NCBI GenBank assembly: GCA_033239005.1
Contig: BSQZ01000054.1
Location: 4,249,431-4,313,430, forward strand
Origin: Lamellibrachia satsuma
Taxonomy: Eukaryota > Annelida > Polychaeta > Sabellida > Siboglinidae
DNA length: 64,000 nucleotides
Reading direction: 5' to 3'
Position numbers and translations under genes: made by a program. The notes under the pieces are model-generated. The model saw only the letters and a program-made list of their open reading frames with translations. It was not told the origin of the DNA and made no database searches. Shown here one piece after another: positions 1-12,500 of the stretch; within the stretch, counting starts at the first letter, position 1, and each line of letters begins with the position of its first letter.

Positions 1-888
<888 letters not shown>

Positions 889-1312
889 TAACAAAACGAT
901 GGACAAAACTAACAAAATGGAGGGCAAACTAACAAAATGATGGAGAAAACTAAAAAAAATGTGGACAACACACAACATGAAGACAACAAGACATTGTCAC
1001 ACACATAACTTGAAGACAACAAGACACTGTTACACACACAACTTGAAGACAACAAGACACTGTTACACACACAACTTGAAGACAACAAGACACTGTTACA
1101 CACACAACTTGAAGAAAACAAGACACTGTCACACACAAACTGGAGACAACAAGACACTGTCACACACAACCTGAACAAACTAACAAAACGGTGGACTAAA
1201 CAACAAAATGGTGGACAAACTAACGAAATGGCGAACAATCCAACAAAATGGTGGACAAACTAACAAAATGATGGACAAACTAACAAAACGATGGACAGTC
1301 CAATGAAATGGT
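889..1312. repeat. Two interleaved short tandem repeats (about 22 bp and 33 bp)
   Basis: Units like acaaaatggtggacaaacta (889-960 and 1163-1312) flank about six copies of a 33-bp unit, acttgaagacaacaagacac plus 13 bases, at about 975-1160. This looks like one array inserted in or expanded from another. Confidence 0.85.
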
Positions 1313-2330
1313 GATATATAATCACTGGGAAATACACCATTACTGAAGGATTTGTTACATACATGAGTAAACGGTACTACAATGTTAGAAATTACCTTTT
1401 TCACAATTACCATATCAACATTGTCATAACCTGTAGACTTTTTTATTTTTAGAACTTTTGACAATATTAGTTACTTCATTTTCTTAAACCCCAGCTAAGA
1501 ACATGGTGCTGGAATTAGTACATTTACAAAAAAAAATATTGAAACCATTAACAATATCTGCTTTGTTTCTAGTTAACCTACCATTAGTAGTAAAAGAATT
1601 TGGGTAACTTGAGTGCTGTTATAATGTTTTATAATTTAATTAAAAATTTCCCATGTAGCCTTTGTATTGTTTTTTTTTCTGACCAATAATTTTTTTCACA
1701 AAATCTAAAAATAGATGTTAGTTTATTTTTGTAACTTTTATATTTATATTCAGATTCTTTTGTTTTATTCCACAAAAACTGTTTGTACAGATTATTTTTC
1801 TTTTTACAAGCATTCTGCAAACCTCTGGTGAACCAGGGTTTGTTCTTATAATGGGTTTATTATTACATATTTTCTTAATTGGACAGTTCTTATCATACAG
1901 TCGAGTGAATATGTCGATACAGTTCGTGTAAGCTATATCTGCATCAGTTTCGTTTAAAACAGTTTCTAATTTACTAAAGACTCATCATTGTTAAATTATT
2001 TCATACAACCATCATTTAATTTTCTGATGAATCTATATTTTTTATCAGGAATTCTATTAATATCCATGTCTGAATAACTGCACACACAAAATACAGGTAA
2101 GTAATCACTGATATCGTTTATAAGTAACCTGCTAGTAATATTACTATTCAATTCATTTGTAAAAATGTTATCTATTAAAGTAGCAATACTATCTGCAATT
2201 TGGCTTGGCTTATCAATTAAGGGATATATACCTAGACTGAACAACGTCATCTACATATGTTGAGTACCCTTATTATTATTATATTTTAGAAGATCTATAT
2301 CAGTGTCGCCATCTTGCGAATAAAATATGT
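1312..2330 (-). mobile_element. Non-LTR retrotransposon fragment (endonuclease to start of RT)
   Basis: Read on the minus strand, 2330-2000 gives broken endonuclease-domain sequence: GDTDIDLLKYNNN, then LGIYPLIDKPSQIADSIATL and LINDISDYLPVF. These are typical of LINE EEP endonucleases (GDFN.DLL, NDISDHLP). Position 1464 down to 1312 reads LKIKKSTGYDNVDMVIVKKV, the start of a reverse transcriptase. Frames are interrupted, so it is a dead copy. It is cut off at 1312 by the tandem repeat block. Confidence 0.8.
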
Positions 2331-2339
2331 AAGATGATG

Positions 2340-3440
2340 CTCAATGCAGGTTAAATATACGAATTCGAGCGTCGAAAATGATCATTAAATGTGTTTTTAT
2401 GCACAACATATAATTTGCATGTTCCGTAGTTCAATATGCATTGTGCAAGGTTACTCAACTTACTGTACAAATCGCATGTTAATAACGACGAAATTGCGGT
2501 GGGCTCGGCCTCGGATTCTAGACAAGTGCAGTCCACCTTACCACCGACGTAGAGTTGGGTCAGGAAAGCAGCACATACCAGCGGATTACCAGTCTACGTT
2601 TACAACAAACCAGCCGATGAACTCCGATTTGGGCGGATTTTCAGTCAGCAATCGGCGATAACGCTAAGCAAGAGATGGCGCCGCCTAGCGTCTACAACAG
2701 AAAACAAACATCACTACAATTGGGGCGACAGATGACGGCGCCTCCTCGCGGAATGTAGCGGAAATACATTTACGATGGCGCCGTCTTACGGCCTTTGGAA
2801 AATCGATGCTAACTCACTTTAGCAATGACATTTGCTAACGCTGACGAACAGCTGACAGGCAGCGGACAGAAACGTGCATTTGTCCGAAGTATGTACACAA
2901 ACACAACACTATTGGTTTTTAACGTAGGCAATAACGTTAGTGCTAGTTATTTAATGTAGGACCACTGCATTAAATAAGGTCAGAGAATCACTTTGACTAG
3001 TAGGTCAATGGCAACGCTGAAAGTTTACCTGGGCTGGGTTCTTGACCAGGCCAGGGCCCGGGGTATCCATAATGTTTCATTCGGGGGGAGGGGGGGGATT
3101 GAACGTCAGTCAACGTGCACTCGTAGTAACGAACGTGTCAATCACTTGGTCGACGGTTGAGCAACTGTTCATGTGTAACTGGAGGATTGTAAATAGATGA
3201 AAAAGAGGTATTGGCCTAGGCCTGGGTCCTGGGATCCCCCAGTTTTTTTATAGAAATGTTTTTAATGGTATGAAAATTTGCTGTGAAGTCTCATGTTGCC
3301 AATATTACAATAAAATGGGCTGCAATGAAAGCTTTAATAGTAGCGAACAAGAATGAGATGCCGATTTTTTTATTTCGTGCAATAAAACGCTGCAGCGATT
3401 GATGCACCGTTTACACAGGAAAAATACAGTACAAAATTAA
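2340..3440. other. Upstream intergenic region with CpG-richer patch
   Basis: No convincing coding sequence. The part at 2480-2830 is richer in CG dinucleotides than its surroundings and holds three copies of a GATGGCGCC-like motif (near 2674, 2734 and 2774). It could be a distal promoter or insulator of this or a neighbouring gene. A short G run lies near 3085. The remainder shows nothing recognisable. Confidence 0.4.
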
Positions 3441-3600
3441 ACCAAAATTAAAGCCCCCTAAACACGTCACTGCCCCATTGACTTAATTTTTTTCCATATG
3501 CTTTCATTGCACTGCTACATGGTAAAGTAATGAGGGACTAAGCTTGACTCCCTTTGGCCTCTCACTTTGTGAGATCCTAGATTCGCTGATACCGGGTTGT
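3440..3600. mobile_element. Dispersed repeat related to the MITE at 58317
   Basis: The stretch around 3472-3590 (tgccccattgacttaatt through tgctacatggta) resembles the interior of the element at 58317-58450. The sequence cctaaacacgtcactg near 3456-3471 resembles its terminal repeat. The structure is scrambled, so boundaries are approximate. Confidence 0.4.
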
Positions 3601-3944
3601 GTAAACCCAGCTTTACCTACTAACACATAACAAGTGGCTCGAATGCCCCAGTACAGCCAAAATTGAATAAAAAAACAGGCGGAGTTGACAAATATCTATT
3701 TTTGCACTGGCAGGCGACTGTGGATGGATCACTATTATTACCGGTATCACCTATGTTAAAATTGCTTCCTCCATTGGGGGGTGGCTGCCCCCTGTGTAAT
3801 ATATCAGATTGGAATCTGAATATAATGCCGTAGTGGCAGACCATGCAAGGGACCTAAAGGCTAATTAACTAATATGAAGTGAAGAGCAGTCTAGAGTATA
3901 AAGAATGAATGGAAGAAACTATCTACTGATTATAAATATGCTAG
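3600..3944. other. Upstream stretch without recognised features
   Basis: No exon, RNA gene or repeat recognised. The open frames are short and unlike any family I know. Confidence 0.4.
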
Positions 3945-4116
3945 CAGCGTGAATATGTTTAAAACAAACTTGACAAATATCTCAGAAGGGCGGGCTACAC
4001 ATAGATGACACATTTTGGACTCTCGATTAAAGTCGGTGTCTTCTTTGTCCATTTGTCACAGATCTGGTGTTTTGTTTCAGATGGCAATCTTGTTATATCT
4101 TGTTAAATCTTTTTAT
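3945..4116 (+). mobile_element. CR1-like LINE 3' tail just upstream of MAN2C1
   Basis: Contains the family's 3' terminal landmarks also seen at 9893, 20950 and 26908: gaatatgtttaaaacaaa, tttgtccatttgtcac, and the terminus gatggcaatcttgttata followed by a second tcttgttaaatc unit. It ends about 160 bases before the MAN2C1 ATG, so it may be part of the promoter or 5' UTR. Confidence 0.7.
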
Positions 4117-4276
4117 TGTTGGACCAGGCTAGTGACAGCGCATACCATGTTAATCAGAAACACTTCTCAGTGTTGACCCAGTTGTTCATTCTCACCAAAC
4201 CAGTGGCACTCTGCCATTGACAGTGGTGATGTTTATTTCTGTTGTAGACTGATGTGGTTTTTGACGTGTTCTTGTC

Positions 4277-4380
4277 ATGGCTGTTCCTGGCTATGTACTG
4301 AAGAATAGACGAACGACTTTTGAACGTGCTCAAAAATTCATCTCATCAACCACTTTCACAGACGTGAATCTATACGGGAA
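4277..4380 (+). CDS. MAN2C1: MAN2C1 exon 1 (residues 1-35, start codon)
   Basis: Begins at ATG 4277 and ends in GGGAA before gtaagtaa, phase 2. The reading is [20 protein letters not shown] and continues to NLYGK, matching the human start [20 protein letters not shown] in register. No TATA box or clear promoter is visible upstream. A LINE 3' tail ends about 160 bases before the ATG. Confidence 0.9.
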
Positions 4381-7300
4381 GTAAGTAAGACACATTGGTG
4401 AAACACATAATTGTAGTTAATTATATATGTGTGTGTATTTATGCATGCACGCACACGGTGTTACACTCTCACTCACTCACTCGGTCTCACACACACACTT
4501 TCACTCGTACACACACGCACATGCACACACACACACACACTATCACTCACAATTAATTATGTGTGTGTATGTATTTACACACCCACACACGCATGTACAC
4601 ATACACACACACACTATCCCTCACAATTAATTATATGTGTGTGTGTATGTTACTATGTATTTACACATTCATGCTCTATTATATGTGTGTGTATGTATTT
4701 ACACATTCATGCACTCATGCAGACACACACATGCACACGTGCACATACACACACTGGGTCACACACCCCCTCTCACTCACTCACTCATACAATATCACTC
4801 TTAGTGATACACTCATACAATATCACTTGTTAAATGTGTGGGTCATTCCGTATCAAATCAATTTTCAAGAAATTAAAACAGTCAGAATTTACTTGGATTT
4901 TAATGAATGGCTAAGTGGCTATACTTGAGAACCTCAGCACATAACTAAGCATTTACCTGGAAATTGTGTCTGTAATACCCTATGATTTGAACAAGGGTTT
5001 AGCACCAAAAATCGCTGCTGTTATTTTGACCCATTTTTAGGTGTCTATAACGTGATAAGTTTACAAGCCACAATTGTGAAATTTGCCTCCCTAATGTATG
5101 TAGTCTTGTTAAATTCATGTGTACTTTTTACTTTATGAAGTACATAATGACAATGATCTTCCAACAGACTCTATCCACTGAAGGCCGACATTACAAGGAT
5201 ACAGCATTGCGCAGTACCAGGCCTCATCACATCTGACAAGGCCATCACATTTGAGAAAGCAATCAATGGGACATATGAAGACACACATGTCGGTGCATCG
5301 TTTGGTCCCACGTAAGTCTCATTGTTTGTTTCTCGTTTTTTTGTTGCAGAGTTCTGCGTTGTATTAGGATGTTATTCCCGGTGATGTCAGTTGATAGCAT
5401 CAGCAGAAATAAAAGTTACAAAATATTTGGTGCATGTCATATATTATAACTTGTGATGTACATATCATGTGACATGTGTGTTATGCATGTTATATGAGTG
5501 GGATTCTTTCGATGAGAATTACATTTCTAATACAATGTAGTCTTCCTATAATCTAGCTAGAGTAGCTATACATGTATATTATGCCAGCCTCCCTGGATGC
5601 TTTGCGACTCGGGCGCCAAACTTTCAGGGGTTCATCTATGACCCCACGAAGGGTGCCTAACTTTCAGGGGTTCGTCTATGAATGCACAAAAGGCGCTAAA
5701 CTTTCAGGGGCTCTTCTATGACCCCGCGAAGGGTGCCTAACTTTCAGGGGTTCATCTATGCATCCACAAAAGGCACCAAACTTCCAGTCGTTCGTCTATG
5801 ACCCCACAAAAGGCGCCAAACTTTCAGGGGTTCATCTATGACCCCACAAAAGGCGCCAAACTTCCAGTCGTTCGTCTATGACCCCACAAAAGGCGCCAAA
5901 CTTTCAGGGGTTCATCTATGACCCCATAAAAGGCGCCAAACTTTCAGGGGTTCATCTATGACCCCACAAAACGCGCCAAACTTTCAGGGGTTCATCTATG
6001 ACCCCACGAAAGGTGCCAAACTTTCAATGGTTCATATATGACGCCACAAAGGAGTTGTGACAGTTTAATTTTTTTGAAGGTCACCCCACTAGTACCCTTT
6101 CTATAAACAATAAAATTACCCGTTGTAGTTATTATGTAAAATAATTCGCAACGTCAACTTTTTTCTACTATTGTCCCAAGTTATATAACACAAGGGCAGG
6201 GCATCGCTAAACGTTACTATAACTGCCAGTATTATGCCGCAATTTTTAAAGTTGGATTCCAAGAAGCCCACAAGATATTGACTGGCAGCACATACTACCA
6301 AGACATAGATGAATATTTCTGTAATGGTGTGTATAAATTTTGTAAATATTTTTATCATGACAGACAGTTACGAAATACCAAGTTGTCCCGTCCGGATGAT
6401 GGGTATTTTTTGTTAGTATGATACAATGCAATGTAGTGGAAATTATCTTCCTATATGTCAGGTGTATCTTGCAGGTGGACCACACATATCTTCCTATATG
6501 TCAGGTGTGTCTTGCAGGTGGACAACCCATATCTTCCTATATGTCAGGTGTGTCTCGCAGGTGGACCACCCATATCTTCCTATATGTCAGGTGTGTCTTG
6601 CAGGTGGACCACCCATATCTTCCTATATGTCAGGTGTGTCTTGCAGGTGGACCACCCATATCTTCCTATATGTCAGGTGTGTCTTGCAGGTGGACCACCC
6701 ATATCTTCCTATATGTCAGGTGTGTCTTGCAGGTGGACCACCCATATCTTCCTATATGTCAGGTGTATCTTGCAGGTGGACCACCCATATCTTCCTATAT
6801 GTCAGGTGTATCTTGCAGGTGGACCACCCATATCTTCCTATATGTCAGGTGTATCTTGCAGGTGGACCACCCATATCTTCCTATATGTCAGGTGTGTCTT
6901 GCAGGTGGACCACCCATATCTTCCTATATGTCAGGTGTGTCTTGCAGGTGGACCACCCATATCTTCCTATATGTCAGGTGTGTCTTGCAGGTGGACCACC
7001 CATATCTTCCTATATGTCAGGTGTGTCTTGCAGGTGGACCACCCATATCTTCCTATATGTCAGGTGTGTCTCGCAGGTGGACCACCCATATCTTCCTATA
7101 TGTCAGGTGTGTCTCGCAGGTGGACCACCCATATCTTCCTATATGTCAGGTGTGTCTCGCAGGTGGACCACCCATATCTTCCTATATGTCAGGTGTGTCT
7201 CGCAGGTGGACCACCCATATCTTCCTATATGTCAGGTGTGTCTCGCAGGTGGACCACCCATATCTTCCTCTATGTCAGGTGTGTCTCGCAGGTGGATCCC

Positions 7301-9470
7301 ATATCTTCCTATATGTCAGGTGTGTCTCGCAGGTGGACCACCCATATCTTCCTATATGTCAGGTGTGTCTCGCAGGTGGACCACCCATATCTTCCTATAT
7401 GTCAGGTGTGTCTCGCAGGTGGACCACCCATATCTTCCTATATGTCAGGTGTGTCTCGCAGGTGGACCACCCATATCTTCCTATATGTCAGGTGTGTCTC
7501 GCAGGTGGACCACCCATATCTTCCTATATGTCAGGTGTGTCTGCAGGTGGACCACCCATATCTTCCTATATGTCAGGTGTGTCTCGCAGGTGGACCACCC
7601 ATATCTTCCTATATGTCAGGTGTGTCTCGCAGGTGGACCACCCATATCTTCCTATATGTCAGGTGTGTCTCGCAGGTGGACCACCCATATCTTCCTATAT
7701 GTCAGGTGTATCTCGCAGGTGGACCACCCATATCTTCCTATATGTCAGGTGTATCTCGCAGGTGGACCACCCATATCTTCCTATATGTCAGGTGTATCTC
7801 ACAGGTGGACCACCCATATCTTCCTATATGTCAGGTGTATCTCACAGGTGGACCACCCATATCTTCCTATATGTCAGGTGTATCTCGCAGGTGGACCACC
7901 CATATCTTCCTATATGTCAGGTGTATCTTGCAGGTGGACCACCCATATCTTCCTATATGTCAGGTGTATCTCACAGGTGGACCACCCACTGGTTCCGACT
8001 GGACATTCAGATTCCCAGTCATTGGGCAATGGGCAAGCAAGTGATGCTCGTATGGGATTCTGGAAGTGAGGCCATGATCTGGAAAGATGGGAAACCACTT
8101 CAGGTAAAGCTTCATCTGTTGTCCTTATGACCTTTGTAAATGGTCCTTAAAGCTGGTTTACAGAAGGATTTTGCCAACATTTTTCGAGCGACATAAAACA
8201 TGAATTCATTCAGTCATATCCTCTTGAGAGGTAGTTAGCAGAAATGGCTGACCTGCACCATGGACGCATCTGCAGTGGCTCGAGGGAGATGGAGTCATGA
8301 TGACATCACAAGCACATTCGGCAACCATAGTTTAATTCTTACCCAATATGCGTTGTACATGTTGTGAATATTGTCTGTTCTCTGTTTGCCATATTTTTTA
8401 TGTTGTCTTAACTTGGGAAACAAGAAGTTTATTACAGCATGTTATTGGTTGTCTGACTTCAATGCAGTATTTCAAAACAATATTAAATTCATAAAAAAAT
8501 AATATGGTATGTTCTCGGTTTATTCATGAACAAAATAAATAATTTCAGTGCGTTAGACTGGTAAAGTTATTTGATGGATAAGCACATTTTTCTAAGTTTG
8601 TCTCACATATTACGAATACAACATGGTTTGTAAAAAAAATTTGCTTTTAAAGCAATATATGACAGTATGCATAAAATGAATGTAACTGCTATTATAAACC
8701 CATTTTCAGCTGTCACATGTGATGTTTTGTTTCAGGGTCTCTCACCTGAAAACAAGCGGACAGAGTTTGTTTTGACAAAATCTCTTGATGAAAGCAATTG
8801 CAGGTATGATTATACAGGTAAAAAAGTATGATGATGAAGTGATTAAAAACAAATTATTATTTGATATAGCATTATGCAAACTAGCAGCATAGGATCACTG
8901 AACAAAATACATACCGGTGCTCATACTGTTCCTTTATTTTAAATGAAATTCCTTTGAATTCCTGTATTTTTGTCTCATCCCTAATGTTCCTGTATATATA
9001 TTCCTTTATTTTTTTAAACTTCTTTAAATTCCTTTATTTTTATGGCAAGAAAATACCCTGAAATGTAGAGAATTCCATTATTTCCACCCAGCAAATTGCA
9101 AAATGTGCTGAAATGATCATCAATAATGTACTAAATTATGAATCTTGCACATGTGTCATGGTTAAATGATCTGTTGCATGTTTTTTATTTTGTGTGAACA
9201 TGACTTGTCTAAATATGATCAACTAATAAGTTGAGTCTTCTTACTACCCAGTATGTCTAGGATTAATTCTTCCTACCCAGTATGTCTAGGATTAATTCTT
9301 CCTACCCAGTATGTCTAGGATTAATTTGTGTAGAAACTAGTCATGTTGGCCCCAATATTTCTTTGGAAACCTTACAGATTCCTTCCTTTAAACCCTTAAA
9401 AGTGTATAAAACTTGTAAAACAAATTCCTTTAAATTGCTTTATTTATTTCCAAGGGTATTATGATCACTG

Positions 9471-9526
<56 letters not shown>

Positions 9527-12500
9527 CTGGTTTTTCCTTGTGCGTGAATCTACAGTATTGGTATCAACGATAAGTATATGAATGTTTTTTCATAGGATAG
9601 ACTACTTATGTGTCTGTCCGAAAATATTTTACCATTTTTGTCTTAACAGAATGACTGTTTTATTGGACAACACTAATATATTAGTATTGATAACATCTTG
9701 GTTGGTTAAAAATAATATCTATAGAACATGTTACTAAACTAATTTTTCATATCATAATATTTTTGAAAATACATGATTTTGCGATAAAATAAAATGTGTT
9801 ATTGAATTTTTTTTTACATGTACACGAACCATTTACTGCAGTTAACAACAGATCAAGAAATGCTATGGTGAAATATAATGTATAATCATTGGACAGTCGA
9901 CAAGCCAATGGCCCCTTGTCCACTTGCCACCTGTGGGTTTTGCTTTGGATGACAATCTTGTTACGTCTTGTTCAATTCCAGACACACCCTCTATGTTGAG
10001 ATGGAATGCAGTGATTTGTTTGGGGCAGGAAAAGATGGCATCATCAACCCTCCTGATCCTAACAAATACTACACCCTGCGACGGGCAGACATTGTCGTGA
10101 AAGATCCAGAGATTTATCAACTCCTGGTTGACTTTGAAGTTCTCGTTGACCTGATTGAGGTAAAAACTACATTTTCCCCTCTTTCTTCAAGATCTTGATA
10201 CCCTGGGCTGGTATTCTTGAAAGACTTACAAATTCATAACTCAAACTTTTTGTAAATATTGCGGGAAAAGCACACATGGAATATCTAATACCAAAATAGC
10301 ATGAAAAATTTTAGATTATGACACAAAGCTGCCAATCTGACCGTGGGAAAATACGTGAACTCTGAAAAACTAGGAGACATGAACAGTTGAACACATTTGT
10401 AATGAAGAGATGGTTCTTAATGAGATTAAGTATTAATTGGAATGGTGTGTGTATTTGATTAAATTTAGATATTAAAGTGATACCAAATTGCATGTATTTA
10501 AAGTGTTTACTGGTTATAAAGAAGATGATAAATTACTTTCTTCAACGTTACTGAATGTAGAAGACCTACAGGGCATGAAGTAGCTTTAGTAAAAGAAGAC
10601 CTACAGGGCATGAAGTAGCTTTAGTAAAAGAAGACCTACAGGGCATGAAGTAGCTTTAGTAAAAGAAGATCTACAGAGCATAGAGTAGCTTTAGTAAAAG
10701 AAGACCTACATGGCATGAAGTAGCTTTAGTAAAAGAAGACCTACAGAGCATAGAGTAGCTTTAGTAAAAGAAGACCTACAGGGCATGAAGTAGCTTTAGT
10801 AAAAGAAGACCTACATGGCATGAAGTAGCTTTAGTAAAAGAAGACCTACAGGGCATAGAGTAGCTTTAGTAAAAGAAGACCTACAGGGCATGAAGTAGCT
10901 TTAATAAAAGAATACCTACATGGCATGGAGTAGCTTTAGTAAAAGAAGACCTACAGGGCATGGAGTAGCTTTAGCGAAAGAAGACCTACAGGGCATGGAG
11001 TAGCTTTAGTAAAAGAAGACCTACAGGGCATGAAGTAGCTTTAGTAAAAGAAGACCTACAGGGCATGAAGTAGCTTTAGTAAAAGAAGACCTACATGGCA
11101 TGGAGTAGCTTTAGTAAAAGAAGACCTACAGGGCATGAAGTAGCTGTAGTAAAAGAAGACCTACAGGGTTTGAAGTAGCTTTAGTGAAAGAAGACCTACA
11201 GGGCATGGAGTAGCTTTAGTAAAAGAAGACCTACAGGGCATGAAGTAGCTTTAGCGAAAGAAGACCTACAGGGCATGGAGTAGCTTTAGTAAAAGAAGAC
11301 CTACAGGGCATGAAGTAGCTTTAGTAAAAGAAGACCTACAGGGCATGAAGTAGCTTTAGTAAAAGAAGACCTACAGGGCATGAAGTAGCTTTAGTAAAAG
11401 AAGACCTACAGGGCATGGAATAGCTTTAGTAAAAGAAGACCTACAGGGCATGAAGTAGCTTTAGTAAAAGAAGACCTACATGGCATGGAGTAGCTTTAGT
11501 AAAAGAAGACCTACAAGGTTTGAAGTAGCTTTAGTGAAAGAAGACCTACAGGGCATGGAGTAGCTTTAGTAAAAGAAGACCTACAAGGCATGAAGTAGCT
11601 TTAGCGAAAGAAGACCTACAAGGCATGAAGTAGCTTTAGCGAAAGAAGACCTACAGGGCATGGAGTAGCTTTAGTAAAAGAAGACCTACAGGGCATGAAG
11701 TAGCTGTAGTAAAAGAAGACCTACAGGGTTTGAAGTAGCTTTAGTGAAAGAAGACCTACAGGGCATAAAGTAGCTTTAGTAAAAGAAGACATACACGGCA
11801 TGAAGTAGCTTTAGTAAAAGAAGACATACAGGGCATAGAGTAGCTTTAGTAAAAGAAGACCTACAAGGCATGAAGTAGCTTTAGTAAAAGAAGACCTACA
11901 GGGCATAGAGTAGCTTTAGTAAAATAAGACCTACAGGGCATGAAGTAGCCTTAGTAAAAGAAGACCTATAGTGCATGAAGAAGCTTTAGTAAAATAAGAC
12001 CTACAGGGCATGAAGTAGCCTTAGTAAAAGAAGACCTATAGGGCATGAAAAAGATTTAATAAAAGAAGACCTACAGGGCATGAAGTAGCTTTAGTAAAAG
12101 AAGACCTACAGGGCATGAAGAAGCTTTAGTAAAAGAAGACCTACAAGGCATGAAGAAGCTTTAGTAAAGGAAGACCTACAGGGCATGAAGAAGCTTTAGT
12201 AAAAGAAGACCTACAGGGCATGAAGAAGCTTTAGTAAAAGAAGACCTGCAGGGCATGGAGTAGCTTTAGTAAAAGAATAATGTAGATCAGTTGGCACCGC
12301 TGACTGATGTTTTCTGGCCACCTGCCACTGCTGTGATTTATTAATTTATGTCCTACAATAATTTTAAATTGAGTGCATGCAGTTTCGTAAATCAACTGAT
12401 GTTATCTGGGTTTAATTAGGAATTTTGATAAATGTACAAACATGTTGGAGTGGCTAGTAGTACAAGCAGGTAATAACTACAACTCATAGATCTGTGCAGT

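Noticed and set aside
2351..2661. Short open frames in the CpG-richer upstream patch
   Set aside because: Opposing frames of similar length with no domain or splice context.
4841..5000. Possible transposon terminus gtgggtcattccgtatcaaa
   Set aside because: No matching inverted end was found in intron 1.
6418..8130. 570-codon forward open frame
   Set aside because: It is the 43-bp minisatellite read through. All three frames are open because the unit has no stop. Only its last part (7977-8103) is real coding sequence, as exon 3.
8720..8740. Similarity of the exon 4 acceptor (tgttttgtttcag) to the LINE tail at 4068-4082
   Set aside because: The match is about 14 bases in a pyrimidine tract; no other LINE landmarks flank it, so chance is sufficient.
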